Source: Anisodus tanguticus (lineage: Eukaryota > Streptophyta > Magnoliopsida > Solanales > Solanaceae). From it: a stretch of 64,000 nucleotides of DNA. The stretch lies in NCBI GenBank assembly GCA_034509755.1, contig CM067552.1, positions 14,665,001 through 14,729,000 on the forward strand, given 5' to 3'. Below the pieces are notes generated by a model. It had not been told where the DNA came from. It saw only the letters and a program-made list of their open reading frames with translations, and did not search any database. Made by a program: the position numbers and the translations under genes. Shown in pieces: positions 1 through 12,324 of the stretch; position 1 is the first letter of the stretch, and each line of letters opens with the position of its first letter.

Positions 1-1495
1 AGCAGCTGATTGGTAACTATCCTAAAATTAAGCTCACATCTAAAAATCAGATTGTTACCCCCGTATTTTCGCGCTCATATGCGTCGTAAATAAAGTAACG
101 TAAAGCACGATGAGGCTAACATCTCATTTTTGGATGGAAACAAGTTTAAATAAGTGTTATGTACGTTTAATAAGAGTTTGAGGTTAAAGGGATTAAAGAA
201 ATTAAATTCGTCGAAACTCAGGAAAGACAGGCAGAATTTTCGGATCAGTTTTTTGGTCCAACTTATCGGGGGTATATCTCTTAGTATACAAGGAGTTACG
301 GAGGGCATAACCTATCTAAATCCAAATTCCGAGAGTCTCGTTTCCAATTCAATTGACGGTTCCTCAATCTGAAAAATAAGGTAAAATTTACGGACCGTAT
401 AAAATTGTACGATCCATAGAAAAATTGTACGGACCGTAAAACAAAAATACGCGTGTACTTTCTAGGCGGTGGCCAACCTTTTAACTTCTTAAAATTGTTC
501 CTCGTTCTTTTTCTCATTTTTCGACCAAGACACCTCCAAAAACCCTCCTAAGAGTCTCCTAACATAATTTCATGGTGTGGGAGTGAATCCAAAGAGATTT
601 GACTCAAAACTAAGCTTGGGGAACCTTGTAAAGCTTGAAGAAGAATTTCTATGTTGTTGTCTTGTTCTTAAGGATTACTGCAAGTTTGGAGAAGTTGTTG
701 ATAAGGATTTTTCTGATTATAAAAGGTAAGTTTAACCTCCTCTTAGTTATGTTTAAGATTATCCTTATGTTGGTTGAGTTGTTTAGATGAAAATACCCCA
801 AGAGAAGCCTATGGTTGTGTTGTTTAGTTGTGGATTAAGAGTGTAATATGAAGTTGTTGAATTGATAATTATGTTTTGGGGATGCAGGAGAAAGGTTGAT
901 GAAGTTTGTTGTGTGAATTAAGCTTAAGGTTGGATGTAAGGAATGATACGAATACGTTGTACACAAGTTGTTCGACAAAATGTTTAAATAAACTTTCTTA
1001 TAAGCTATGAATTCGATATTGATGCAAACCATTCGTATCATGTAGATAATCATTCGTAGAGCTTACGAAGGCTTGTGGGATCCGTTGAACTAAGGCGACA
1101 AGGTATATAAGGCTTACCCTTCTTTCTATTGACATGATCATAAAGAAAATGTCAAAGAATAAAGGTTTCGTATTCAAATTCTATTTTTGACAAAATTAAT
1201 GTATAAGAATCACGTCCATTCTTAGTATATAGAATCATATGAATCTTATTTGTTCCTTTATTGTGAAGAAATTTCCAGTCTATAAAGTCACTCTCATCTT
1301 GATGTGACATGGCTATTTGTTGGTTCCTGAAAACTAAAGAAAATGGTAAGTGTTGTCCCTTCGTAATAACTCATATAGAAAGGTAACATGACACATTATC
1401 CTCATAAGGATAGTCGGAGGTGCAACGACCTTATGTCACTCTGACAGCCTTATAGAGTAGTTCATGTTCTTTAGATAGTTTTCACACATATATGT

Positions 1496-1672
1496 ATATG
1501 ATATTGATTATATTGCTCACAGAGGCCTATGACGTTATATACGCGGCTATACTGATATGATATTGGTTATATTACCCACTGAGGCCTATGGAGTTATATA
1601 CGCAGTTATACATATATGATATTGATTATATTGCCCACAGAGGCATACGCCGTTATATACGCGTTAATATTT
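1496..1672. repeat. 59-bp tandem repeat, three copies, inside LTR
   Basis: Three diverged units begin at 1496, 1555 and 1614, each opening ATATGATATTG and containing TTATATACGC near the end. The period is exactly 59 bp. The array lies in the downstream half of the LTR, in the region where the LTR at 6915 carries a different 31-bp array. Confidence 0.9.
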
Positions 1673-1947
1673 CATTTATGTACATTATAGTCTATAGAGA
1701 TACTTCTGAGTTACAAGTTGTTTCTTTAGGTTTCCTTTACTCATTGATGCTTTCATTTACGTTTACTCATGCCTTACATATTCAGTACATTATTCGTACT
1801 GATGTCCCTTTTCTGGGGCGCTGCATTTCATGCCCGCATGTACAGATAGCTGGAAGATGCTCATTTCTAGTAGGATCTCAGCTCAGCGGTAATGTGAGAA
1901 CTCTCCATTTGTTCTAGAGATGTCAGTCAAAGTTGGTATGTTTATAT

Positions 1948-2026
1948 TTATATATATATATATATATAATTTATATATATATATATATATAAATATATAT
2001 ATATAAATATATATATATTTATGGGT
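1948..2026. repeat. AT-rich microsatellite
   Basis: An almost pure A/T stretch of TATA and AAATATAT units lies inside the LTR. Shorter (TA)n runs recur in related LTRs near 21496, 38098 and 58741, so a TA tract is an inherited feature of this LTR group. Confidence 0.9.
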
Positions 2027-2390
2027 ATGGCGGGGGCCCTATCCCAACCTAGTTATTTCTTATATGACTCTTAGAGGCTTGTAAACTAGTGGGTTATGTA
2101 TGGTCATTTTGTATGGTCAGGTCGGCCTTCTTGTCTATCTGATAGTACTATTGATATGGCCTTTCCGGCCTTCTGAGATTAGTTGTGGCCTTGTTGGCCC
2201 TTCGGTATATGTACACATATTGGTTTTTCTGTCACCTGTTCAGGTTACTATTTTTAGTTTCTCTTGTGATTGTCATTCTAAGACCTTGTCAGTCCAGACA
2301 GTTATATGTTCATGCTATGATATACAGGTGGTACACTCGATCTGTTCAGGCACCGGGTGCCGGCCACACCCCCGATGCTGGGGTGTGACA

Positions 2391-2940
2391 AACTTGGTAT
2401 CAGAGTAGGTCTGTCCTAGGGAGTCTACAAGCCGTGTCTAGTAGAGTATTATTTATGGGTGTGTTGTGCACCACACTTATACGCGATAGGCTGCAGGACA
2501 TTTAGGGATGGTTTCCATTCTTTCATCTCATAGATCGTGAAAATGAGCTGAGTCATAAGAATTCAAATCTAACTCATGCTTTATACAGTTTCTATAATGC
2601 CAATTACCAGAAATATGTCGGCTCACCTGTATTCGTAGTAAGTGAATGAAAGATCCCTACATGGTTGGTAAGATGCCAGAGATGCATCAGTTATTATAAA
2701 GGATTTCAGAATGTGAATATCTGTCTCACACATATACAGGAAAGGTAATACGAGCGTAGAAAGGTGATGTGTCAATTTTAGGATAATTAAGGAAGTGTTG
2801 GGTATGTTCTGGAAGAGTTTAAGACTTATCAGATCGACGAAAGTATGTTCGATAGAAATTCGACAAAGATTGCTTGTCTTGGAGAATGTACGGACCGTAC
2901 AACTGAGGTACGCACCGTACAATTATGATATGGACCGGAT
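2391..2940 (+). mobile_element. PBS and start of internal region of the family A element
   Basis: TGGTATCAGAGT at 2395-2406 matches the 3' end complement of initiator-Met tRNA except for the last base. The next 120 bases, including GTGTCTAGTAGAGT and a tract describing a cut-off gag leader, align by eye with the sequences after the PBS at 6597 and 59609. There is no convincing gag frame before the sequence changes to reverse-strand gag at about 2940. Another palindrome, ACGGACCGTA, sits at 2890-2899. Confidence 0.75.
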
Positions 2941-3560
2941 GAGTTCTCAGTCCTGCCACCATTTGTTCTTCGTCGTTGTTGAAGTTTAATTTGAATAATT
3001 TCGAGTACCCGTTACCCTTAGTAGAGTTAGATGAATTTCCTTTATCAGAATTCACCAATCCTTGATTATTCCATCCAGAACCTCCTTTGTTATTTGATTT
3101 TTTTGGGGGTAGGATAAGGTTGGTAATGGTTCTTCAAGAAATTTTGGTCAGCTCCAACTCCTTTATCAGACTTTGCAAGGATACTCCCGGCCCTGGATCC
3201 AATCATATCCTTCTTAATACCGATCTTAGACTTATACCGGTTATGCACATCTTTCCAAGTTGCAGCCTAGAATTCTAAAAGATGTTCCTCGAGTTCCGGG
3301 AGGCATTTGAACTTGAACGGTTCAAACCCTTTGTAAAAGCCTTTACAACCCATTCATCCGGGACTGCGGGTAACAACATCCACCCATTCTGGAACTGTGT
3401 AATGAAGTCTCTAAGGAATCCCATTTCTCCTTGCGCATTGCAAAAGATATATGTCTTGCGTGTCTTCACCTTCCGAGACCCCGCATGAGCTTTAATGAAC
3501 ATGTCGGCAAGCTAGGCGAACGATCCGATTGAGTGCTCAGGGAGGTGTGAATATCATGTC
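2940..3560 (-). pseudogene. Gag remnant of a Tat-type Ty3/Gypsy element
   Basis: On the minus strand the frame from 3502 reads MFIKAHAGSRKV, then FITQFQNGWMLLPAVPDEWV and AFTKGLNRSSSNASR. This is the capsid-like retrotransposon gag pattern of plant Tat/Athila-type elements. The frame breaks near 3275. The sequence continues in other frames as TWKDVHNRYKSKI (about 3262-3220) and a Gly/Asn-rich tail (to about 2960). Stop codons lie upstream of 3502. It is a dead fragment without a visible LTR of its own. It may belong to the family of the LARD at 9151-20418, but that link is inference. Confidence 0.75.
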
Positions 3561-3674
3561 AATGCTCTCTTATCAAGTGTTTCAACAAGCTTCTTAATCA
3601 GAACCGATTCTATTTCGTGTTCCCTTAGACCATTTCCTTTCACAGCCATAGTATAGGCTATTACATGCTCTTGT

Positions 3675-5200
3675 TGTCATGACCCCGAATCCCATTTGTG
3701 TCGTGACGGCACCTACCTTAACCCGTAGGTGAACCCAACTAATAATCATATGAATAAGAGGAATTAAATGCAAAAAATAAAGAAATACAAGAGAAATAAT
3801 TAACATGTCTTAGAATATAAAAGGACATAAGTCTAAAAAAATCCCAACAAGATCTGGTAGTCATGAGTACAGGCTCTAGTAACATCCGAATACAACGCTG
3901 AATAGGAAATACCTAAATTGTATGAATGTAGCAATACATCACTGTCTGAAAAAAACGAGAACAAAATATAAGGATAGAAGGAGTTCCAGTGCCGGCCAAG
4001 AAGCTGTGGCTCACCCTGGACTCCAAGGATCTCTCTTCTCTGAACCGTTGATCAAGCTGCTCTGATATCGCCTCCTGGATGGGTACCTGCCCAAAGAGTA
4101 CATTAAGCATAAAGTGAGTACGCAAAATACGTGTACTCAGCAAGCATCGTCGACTGACCCTAACTATAATGGTGGCAAGGGCTGTTACTTTCCGATACGT
4201 CTCTCTACTAGTTAGTTACTGAAGCATAACAATAGTTCAGTTGACCAACCTACAATAAGTATATTGTTCTATTAATCATAAGTACTCTCAAGTCACGGAT
4301 CGCGGAAGTCCAACCTAAAACCCGTTCAGGGCATCTAGATCCAACAAGATTTTCTATTTAAGTCTCACAACAAGGTTAAGCATAAGCTAACAATATTCCT
4401 TCTAGCAGTCTAAATATCACAAGTATAATAGAGTTCAATCCAGGCACATAAGACATCAAACACATATCATGAATATAAATAAATGAAATGCTGGATGATA
4501 TGTATGAATGAAAATGGCCATAAATACCTGGTATAAATACGGTGTTGCAGTAACTATCACATGACCTATGGGGGACACATGAGGTCTATATACCCATCCA
4601 ACCCCATCGGATACCAGCATGAGGGCAGTCGTGACATATCAGTCATCACTCTCATAACCATGTACCATATCCCTTAATCCGACTTTCTAAGTCATTCTCA
4701 GTGACTTATCAATAAACTAATGCCAATTATATGTAATGTATGAATGAGATGGATGTGAATACACCATGCAATCAGCATAATCAGTTTATTAGTATTTATC
4801 AATTTATGTTCAAGTGTTCAGACGAGATGTAGAGTGATGAATGCATGACAGTTAAATCAGAATATCACATCAATGACTACAAGCCCAAGTAAACAACAAT
4901 CATACCAAGCTAAGAGGACTCTTGCATTGCGCTCTGTGGCCCGAAGGCTGAACACGTAAACTCCTTCACTTTCTCTTTATTAGTTTATTAATTATTCATT
5001 TAAGTACACCCGGTACCCGTACTAGTGCTCATCAGCTCACTGATACGGGACCCCTAAATCCCCATTACTTTCCTTAGTTCATTATAAGCATACCAACACA
5101 AATACATTATACTAGAATCTCGAAAGTCTCAACTTTCATAATTATAGTCGAAGACTCACACAACTTCTTTTTCTTTCTGTCGAGCCTCCACACGAGCCCA
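3675..5200 (-). mobile_element. Degenerate reverse LTR of family B
   Basis: The plus-strand sequence TGTCATGACCCCGAATCCC at 3675 is the reverse complement of an LTR 3' end. The first 60 bases align by eye with the solo LTR end at 32064 and the segment starting at 5438. The body (for example 4560-4640, with GGGGGACACATGAGG) resembles the matching region near 32845 and 6195. The inner boundary is blurred and is given only roughly. There are no supported genes in this stretch. Confidence 0.6.
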
Positions 5201-5437
5201 CATTGATCAATTACATTGAGTACGTGAGATTACGGTCTATCATTACCCATAATCCCCCTAAGTTATATTATAAAGGAAACTTGGGCCCACATTATCAAAA
5301 TACTAACGTTTATACTCCATTAGCACTATCATAGCCTCTCAAAGATAAGTACTGACGTCTCCGCACTGATACGCAAAACTCTACTAGACATTGCTCTTGT
5401 ATATAAGACCATTTAACCTAGATTCTGATACCAATAT
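5200..5437 (-). mobile_element. Primer-binding site and internal start of reverse family B element
   Basis: TCTGATACCA at 5423-5432 is the reverse complement of TGGTATCAGA, a tRNA-Met primer site. It lies just inside the LTR end at 5438. Bases 5325-5422, read in reverse, match the leader after the PBS of the 45337 element (compare 48176-48290: AGAGCAATATCTAGTAGAGT and the following GACGTCTGTACTTATCTTAG region). The internal region is therefore almost wholly deleted and runs straight into the older LTR remnant at 3675. Confidence 0.7.
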
Positions 5438-6580
5438 TGTCACAACCCCTTTGGAGCATCGTGATGACACCTTCATTTTTTTCATCGGTAGGCAAACTAT
5501 TTTTCCAATTATAACATATAAAATATGAATAATTGGAAATAAGAGAGATAGTTATAAAAGCTATCTGATCATATCATATATAAGTTATCAAAATCCAAAA
5601 ATACAATTATTACAACCCCAATGATCCAGTCTATAATACAAGAGCACTAATACTGATAAATAAAGAGTCTGGAAATGTCTCCCGAACATAAGTAAAAGAT
5701 ATGAGTAATAAGAGAGCATCTATGGCATGCTGAATGAAGGCATGCTCACTCCGAACACAGGATCCCTAAGTTGGACTCAACCACATGGTTCAAAGCTAGA
5801 AGATGGCATCGTATCAGCATCCAAAAAAATGCAACAAGTGTAGCATGAGTAAAAAATGTACCCCTTAGGCGTCATAGGCTTACAACAATGGAATATACGT
5901 AATAGAAATAAACATGAAGCCGACTCTCAAATAACTCCTATTATAAACAGTTCAATAAATCACATAAGTCACCTTGTTCACACTTAAGAGTTCAATAACC
6001 AAACACCTCAGATATTATAGAGTTAAATCAACAAGTTCCATTATTCATGATAATCCCCTATGTCTCAATAACGAGTCCAAACATATTACCAATCAACAAG
6101 TAATCAATGTATATGAGAATGTACGTGATGAATGCAATGAACATTACCTTTCACAACCTGGTATACAAACATTCAAATTCTATGAACTGCAATGCATGGG
6201 GGACCCACATTCTCCATATACGACTCCTAGCTAGCCAGAATTCAACACATGTATCTGACTAGAGCCTAAGAATCATTTCGAGCCACATAAATCATTCCAT
6301 CATCTCAATGTTTCCAACTATCTCATAAGTATATCCTTACCTTTCCGGTCTCATTGGACCCACAACATTTCAATACCACTCCACTTTCAATATCATTAGA
6401 ACCATGAGTATATGAATGCAATACAATAACAAGGCCAGTTCTCAAAATGTATGACATACAATCAAATATAAGAGATGATATCACATGCTTCAGAAATTCA
6501 ATAACACATAATTTCATGTACATCAGTTTATCATATTGAAATCAATGTGATGACTAAACACACAATATTAACAATGGAGA
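5438..6580 (-). mobile_element. Truncated reverse 5' LTR of family B
   Basis: It begins on the plus strand with TGTCACAACCCC, the reverse complement of the LTR end, directly beside the PBS. It is about 1.1 kb long against about 2.6-2.8 kb for the copies at 32064 and 45337, so its upstream part is missing. No genes are seen. The 86-residue frame at 5974-6234 has no recognisable features and is taken as chance. Confidence 0.6.
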
Positions 6581-6590
6581 CAATCCCACT

Positions 6591-6914
6591 GTGACAAACT
6601 TAGTATCAAAGTAGTTCACTCAAAGGAAATCAACAAGTCGTGTCTAGTAGAGTCCTACTTATGGGTGTGTTGTGTGCCACACTTATAATTGCAAGGCTAT
6701 AGGGCATTTAGAAAATGTTAACCTTATTTCACGTTCTAGATGGTGCAATAGAGTGATGTTAAGAGATCATTCTGCTTCATATTCATAAGAGTAAAAGAGA
6801 TAAGTAATTGTAAGATCTTTATTAGATCGAGGGTACCTTTGATGAGAAAATTATGCGTTAGCATCAAGAGTTATAGTCCACATTCGAGGACAAATGTTCC
6901 TAAGGGATGGAGGA
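6591..6914 (+). mobile_element. Internal remnant of a deleted forward Gypsy element
   Basis: GTGACA at 6591-6596 is the last piece of a 5' LTR. It is followed by a decayed primer site (TAGTATCAAAG) and the leader block with GTGTCTAGTAGAGTCC. About 300 bases later comes the purine-rich tract GGGATGGAGGA immediately before the 3' LTR. CATTCGAGGACAAATG just before it is typical of the end of Gypsy pol in this window (compare 53370 and, reversed, 30845). Gag and pol are entirely gone. Confidence 0.75.
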
Positions 6915-9150
6915 TGTAACACCCCGTATCATGGCATTAGGACGCGTTGTAGTAAATTCATATTAGTAAGAGATTAAGGTCATTCATGAGATTATAGAGG
7001 ATTTATGACAGTATTATGGTAAGACCCTGCAAGCTTGACAATCTTGATTACGTTAGCTATTATTTTGATATGGGATATATATTTTCTTTTAAGTAAAATC
7101 TTTTAGTAAATATGTGATAAGTAGAATTTCGGGTAGTTATTATTATTACTACTTTTGAATATGCTTTAAATTATACACATGATATGAGGAAGTTTATAAA
7201 TTGGATTTTATTTATTATAAAGATAGCATTTATTTTCTAATAAAAAGAAAGTTATCTTTTTACCGTTTTGAGAATTAATAGTACAAAAAATTGTACTCTT
7301 TATATTAGATTGAAAAAAATTAGAATTTGATAAAGTATAATTTTTAAAATATTAGTATATGTCCTAATTTTATAAAATACACGTTAATGGATAAAGAACT
7401 AAATGTTTGGTCCTAGTGTATTCTACGTGTACAATTTGTGTACACTTATAAAAAGAGTATATAATATGAGTACGCAACAGCAAGGGAGCAAATCACTTTA
7501 TGACTATGCAATTCTATGAAATGTGGCACCTTTTGGTGAAGAGTGATTATTTTTATTATTTATTCTTATATATTAGTGTACCCCATGACCCATTACAAAA
7601 GGATTTGTTTGGAGTTATCATTTTAATTGGAGAACTTTCATGGAGAATATATGTGCAATAACTTTTCTTTCATGAGAAATTAAGGTAGTAGGAAGCGATC
7701 TTGTCTTCTGGAAATTATCAATAGGCAACGAGGTATATATGCAGCGACAAGTTGAGAAACATCATCTTTCCAAGTGCCTCTTGTGGAACAACATTTTTTT
7801 TAAATTTTAAGCTGATAAGAGATTTCTTCTTAGTGAAGTTAGGTGAAAGGAAACTCTAAAGAAGGCATAGTTCTTGACATATAAGACGGACAATGAAGAG
7901 GCAAATTTCATTATCCTCGTTGGAGGTTCCATTTCAAGGTATGTATGACTTACGTTTCTTTTCGTCGGCATGATCTTAGTGTGTCTTATAGGCAAAAAAA
8001 CTTATGCTTGTTCATGAAGGCTCATAACCTCTTGTTTTGGAACATTACATGAACTTATCCCTCTTTTGTCGGAGTTACTCTTCGTACATTATGATATCCT
8101 CTGAATTGTTATTGATTCTGGAAACTCTTGTTGGATTGTAACATTCATTGTATATGATTCCATAATGATAGGCGAGGGTTAATGACTTTAGGTCACTTCT
8201 CTCCATTCTTGCTGATGTCCCGATGTCTTGCATGCATTATATATATGTATTTATTTTCTTACCGAGCCGCGCAATAGTCTATCGGGTACGATGCTTATAT
8301 GTGCACACCACTGCAGTTGGGTACGATAACACCGAGTCCTATCATGGCCGAGTATGATAACACCGAGTGCTATCATGGTCGGGTACGATAACACCGAGTT
8401 CTTTTATGGTCGGGTACGATAACACCGAGTTCTTTTATGGTCGGGTACGATAACACCGAGTTCTTTTATGGTCGGGTACGATAACACCGAGTTCTTTTAT
8501 GGTCAGGTACGATAACACCGAGTTCTTTTATGGTCAGGTACGATATGATGATATTTCCCCATAGTGTGGCCTATATATATATGTATGACTATGTTATTAA
8601 AAGGAAAACATGCATATCATACACCCTCAGTAGCATTCGTACTGACGTCCCTTTGTTGGAGGCGCTGTGTTTAATGTCCGCAGGTTCAGATATATGGAGT
8701 GGCGATCATTCACAATAGGTTTTCAGCTCAACCGTGGAGTTAAAGCTCTCCACTTATTTTTGAGGCGACAGTCTGAGTCGGTATGATCTTATGTATATGT
8801 TATGAGTATAGTGGGGTCCTGTCCCAGCCTTATGATGTTTATGTACTCTTAGAGGATCGTAGACAGTTGTCCTGTGTGTCGAAGTCATGGATGGCCTTGT
8901 CGGCCTCTCTATTAGTCAGTTGATATGTATTGTGTTCTTGTCGGCCTTCTTCGTATATATATATATGTATATATTTGTTGGGATCTTCTGCTTCTACATG
9001 TTACTACGTCTTGTTTGTCTTATGAGAGTTATTCTGAGGCCTTGGTGGCCCAAATACATGTGTATTCAGGGCACGAACGAGACGTGGTTCGCTCAAGCCG
9101 TTAGGCACCGAGTGTCGGCCACCACCCCAATCCCAAGGTTGGGTGTGACA
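6915..9150 (+). mobile_element. Forward Ty3/Gypsy 3' LTR, 2.2 kb
   Basis: It starts TGTAACACCCCG directly after a polypurine tract and ends GGGTGTGACA. Its 3' half has the same block order as the LTR at 57566-59608: a TA tract, ACCGAG, CACCACTGCAGTTGG, GACGTCCCTTT or GATGTCCCTTT, GGGGTCCTGTCC, then the terminal GGCACCG...GTGTGACA. A 31-bp array at 8319 is expanded here. The segment 7020-7075 is also found as a fragment at 41401-41465. Confidence 0.85.
8319..8546. repeat. 31-bp tandem repeat, seven copies plus a partial copy
   Basis: Units begin GGGTACGATAACACCGAG and repeat with an exact 31-bp period from 8319 to 8535, ending in a partial unit. Copies three to six are identical and the outer ones differ at a few bases, so the array grew recently from the middle. 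It lies within the LTR. The related LTR at 57566 has only one or two degenerate units at 58850-58900. Confidence 0.95.
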
Positions 9151-9774
9151 TTTGCCCTTATTTACGTTTGATATTTGGGATGAGTCTCGACCACAGAGGC
9201 TTGGGCTCGGCCGGATAAGAAATTAAAAGGCCCAATGCGTGTTTTCAAAACATCCTTAATCAATTATCACTCATTTTGCAAATGTGGTCACATTTTAAAT
9301 TAGAATATGGCCAAATAATTTCATAAATAACCTAATTCAATTAAAAGCTTCATTTTAAGCCTGCCTTTGATACTAATTAGGATTTAGATATTTAAATCTT
9401 GCAAAAATTCCTTTTGATTTTAAAACATGCTTTGAAATTAAGATATAATTCCATTATCGTATTTAATTAGATAATTTTCCGATTTTGACGGAGTATAACA
9501 TTAAGTTTAAATTGAGAATTTTAAGACAAATAAAATTTGTAATTATCTGTTAAAATTTCGAAAATCATATTAGTGATCAAATATTGTAAAAATAGGACAT
9601 GATATATAATAAATATCCCACATGATATTTTTTCAAATGAAATTATGAAATACGCCTAGAATAATTTTATAAAATCATATTCACCTTATCAAAAATATAT
9701 TCCACTCCACCTGTGACTCGGGATACTTGAATAGTTAAATACAGTTATTGAAGGGTAAAAATTAGGTGTCAACA
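9151..9774 (-). mobile_element. Reverse 3' LTR of a LARD-like element
   Basis: Read in reverse, it begins TGTTGACACCTAATTTTT at 9774. It is preceded by the purine-rich CAAAAGGGCAGT (reverse of 9775-9786), the expected polypurine tract. The stretch 9420-9774 aligns by eye with 20090-20418, the other LTR end. The lower boundary is cut by the LTR that ends at 9150. It is AT-rich and has no coding content. Confidence 0.75.
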
Positions 9775-10849
9775 ACTGCCCTTTTGTTGTTCGGGGATGG
9801 CAAGACCATCCTCGAGCAACGAAATTTGACTGACCTAGTTTTTAGTCGATCAATTGAAAGGTACTTCTCATTTTTAACCAACCAATTGAAAGATACTTCT
9901 CGTTTTTAAGCGAAATTTATAAATTATGGCCGGACCCTAGTCTCTGAGTTTCCTATATATCTCAGGCTGCATGTGAATTTAGGACACTTGTTGTTCGACT
10001 AGATTAGACTACTAGAAAAGAGAAAAAATATAAAACTAGAAAACTCTGGAATGATTTTGTATGAATGTGACAAATCCTCGGAAATTAAGTGTCCTACATA
10101 TCCCCATTTTTCGCGAATCAGGTCACTTATAGTTCGACTCGATGACCCGAAAAGGGTATCCCTTTGATCTTTTCGATGTATGCCCGACTAGTTATGAGTT
10201 TTAAAACCAAAAATCTTAGTGATTTGCGAGCGAGTTCGGTACGGAGTGATGTCGAAGCTCATGTACAGAGAACTTGACTCTCGTTAGTACATATTTTTTA
10301 TCGGCTGCCCAAGAACAAGTTCCACGCTTGGTCCGCATGCTTCTGGATCTGGTCTGTTTGCTTTCCACCTTCGGTAACTTTGACCTATTTCCATGTGTTG
10401 GGACCTGACGTGTTTATTATTTATATTTATCATACCTGCGCGGCTTTGTTTGTTGTATCCTCCTGCGTGAATATTCTGAGCAGATGACACCGAGTTTCTA
10501 AGCCTTATTCTGGAGATCAAATAGCGACGTAATTCCCCATTCATCCCAAATAGTATTTTAGTAAAGAAGAGAGGCATTCTAGGCCGACTACTACGACTAC
10601 ATGCCCATCTAGTGCAGTGGCTTGGAAGCAAGCTACCTTGACCATCTTCCGAAGTTCTTGACTCTGTTGTTTGAATGTTGCTTGAGCGGATGCCACCTGT
10701 GACATCGTCCGGTTCATTTGTGTGTTGAGCGGATGCCATTTCCGACACCATTTGACCCGTATGTGAATGGCCCTATTGGCATGCTGCTTGTGTGAATGGT
10801 CCTCTCGGCAGTTTTGTATAAATGCTTTATTGAGTATATTTTTTTGCAT

Positions 10850-11215
10850 GTCGTCTTGAAAAGGAATATTGCGGTCTCCCCGATCAGATTGACATCATTC
10901 TGATCCTTGGAGCGACTTTGACCGGATTTACATCCCCTTGACTCTGAGCGAATATTGCGACCACTTTGATCAGATTTACATTGATTTGAAAAGAAAATGA
11001 ATATTGCGGTCTCCCCGATTGGATTTACATCGTCTTGACTTTTGTAATAAGTACGAAGGTCTCCTGACCGGAGTTTCATCGTTCTGACTCTTGGTGCGAA
11101 TACTGCGGCCTCCTGACCAGAGTTACATAGCTTTGACTTGCAAACGAATATTGCTGTCTTCCTGATCAGATTTACATCATATTGACTCTTGGTACGAATA
11201 TTGCGGCCTCCTGGT
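10850..11215. repeat. Diverged tandem array, about 55-60 bp period
   Basis: The motif GAATATTGCGG(T/C)CTCC, then a GATCAGATTTACATC-like block, then CTTGACTCTTGG recurs about six times with substitutions and length changes. It lies in the interior of the LARD-like element. Period and copy number are estimated by eye. Confidence 0.75.
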
Positions 11216-12316
11216 TATTTGCTTACTTAATCCTTATTCAAGGCGGTCTACTTATTTACCAAATAAAAGTCCAAACACACATAGAGGAACATGATTTATA
11301 AGCACAAGGCATTCAACTCACTAAGTCCAAACAAGCCAAAGTTTCACAAATTACTCATGAAATCAGAATGTATAGCGAAGAGGATGTACATACCCAGTTC
11401 TACTTCTGGTTCTAAGAAAGTAAAGGGGTCATTCCGCATTTTTCCTAAATTTCAATTAGTTATCAATCTTAATTTTGGTTGCTATGTCCTCAATCATTAC
11501 TTATACAAAACATTACCTCACATTACTTCATCCCAGAAAATAATGAATGGGTCATCCTTAATTTTGAGATCTATCTTTAAGATAAAAACATACTTATTTG
11601 TAATGAATGTTGGCAAAGCCAACACATTATCTCTTAACCTATCATACTAATATAACCAGGTCATCACAACATTTGACAGAGATCAAACAATCCCCATAAT
11701 TTCATAATAGATCTATGTTCATCTTTTAAAACGGTGACAAGTATAAGATTTAGTTAAGCCATCTCTAATACAAGTGATCTCATCAACTGACTACTCATAA
11801 ACATAATCAAGACAGCTTAATAAATCAACACACAACACCATAAGCAGACACAATCCTCATTAAATCACACCAATCATAGCTAACCAACACACAATTACTA
11901 AAACTACCTAGAGATTAAACTAAACATATGATTACTCAAACTAATTATCAAAGAAGACTAAATACAAACTACATAAGTACATAACTAAACAGAAATGTTA
12001 AACTAAACTAATCAAGACATTAAACTGAGACAAATAAGCACATAAATTCATAAAATAATGCAGAATTTAAAAGGATATTAGATTACCTTTTGTAGAGCAG
12101 ACGAATTTGAGATTTGCAGTTGGATTGCCTTTTTGCTCCTCAACACTCACAAAACAAAGAAAGAAAAAACAATTTTTAGAACTAAAGGCCGAAACGGATA
12201 GTTAAAGGTCTCAGATAATAGCCAAATCCCTAGAAAAATCAATTCTTAAAGATTTTATGTGTTTCGAGATGTGTCCAAGTCTGTGAAAGTGTCTTGAAGT
12301 GTGGAAATGGGGTTCT

Positions 12317-12324
12317 TTATATAG
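12317..12324 (-). promoter_or_regulatory. TATA box of the LARD 5' LTR
   Basis: The minus strand reads CTATATAAAG here, followed by a C/A-rich leader without an early long frame. This is the layout of a retrotransposon U3/R junction. Activity is inferred from sequence alone. Confidence 0.5.

Larger units (their letters stand above)
53..2390 (+). mobile_element. Forward Ty3/Gypsy LTR (family A), 2.3 kb
   Basis: The segment opens with TGTTACCCCCG and closes with GGGTGTGACA, the TG...CA ends of an LTR. It is followed within 4 bases by a tRNA-Met primer site, so it is a 5' LTR. Blocks at about 150-330 and 640-1130 match the interrupted LTR at 31163-32063 and 34690-35095. Its last 60 bases resemble the ends of the LTRs at 6915-9150 and 57566-59608. 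It carries a 59-bp tandem repeat and a long AT tract. No protein is expected here; the short reading frames inside are chance. The 3' partner LTR is not seen in the window. Confidence 0.85.

Noticed and set aside
5974..6234. 86-residue plus-strand ORF
   Set aside because: It lies antisense within a reverse LTR remnant and shows no conserved features.
8319..8546. Regular direct repeats resembling a CRISPR array
   Set aside because: The 31-bp units are contiguous with no unique spacers, and the setting is a plant retrotransposon LTR.
10284..11079. Overlapping minus-strand ORFs of 155, 102 and 121 residues
   Set aside because: They run through the diverged tandem array and non-coding interior of the LARD-like element. 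Their repeats of similar residues come from the DNA repeat.
11291..11650. 119-residue plus-strand ORF
   Set aside because: No family features, low-complexity AT-rich coding, and it lies in the same LARD interior.
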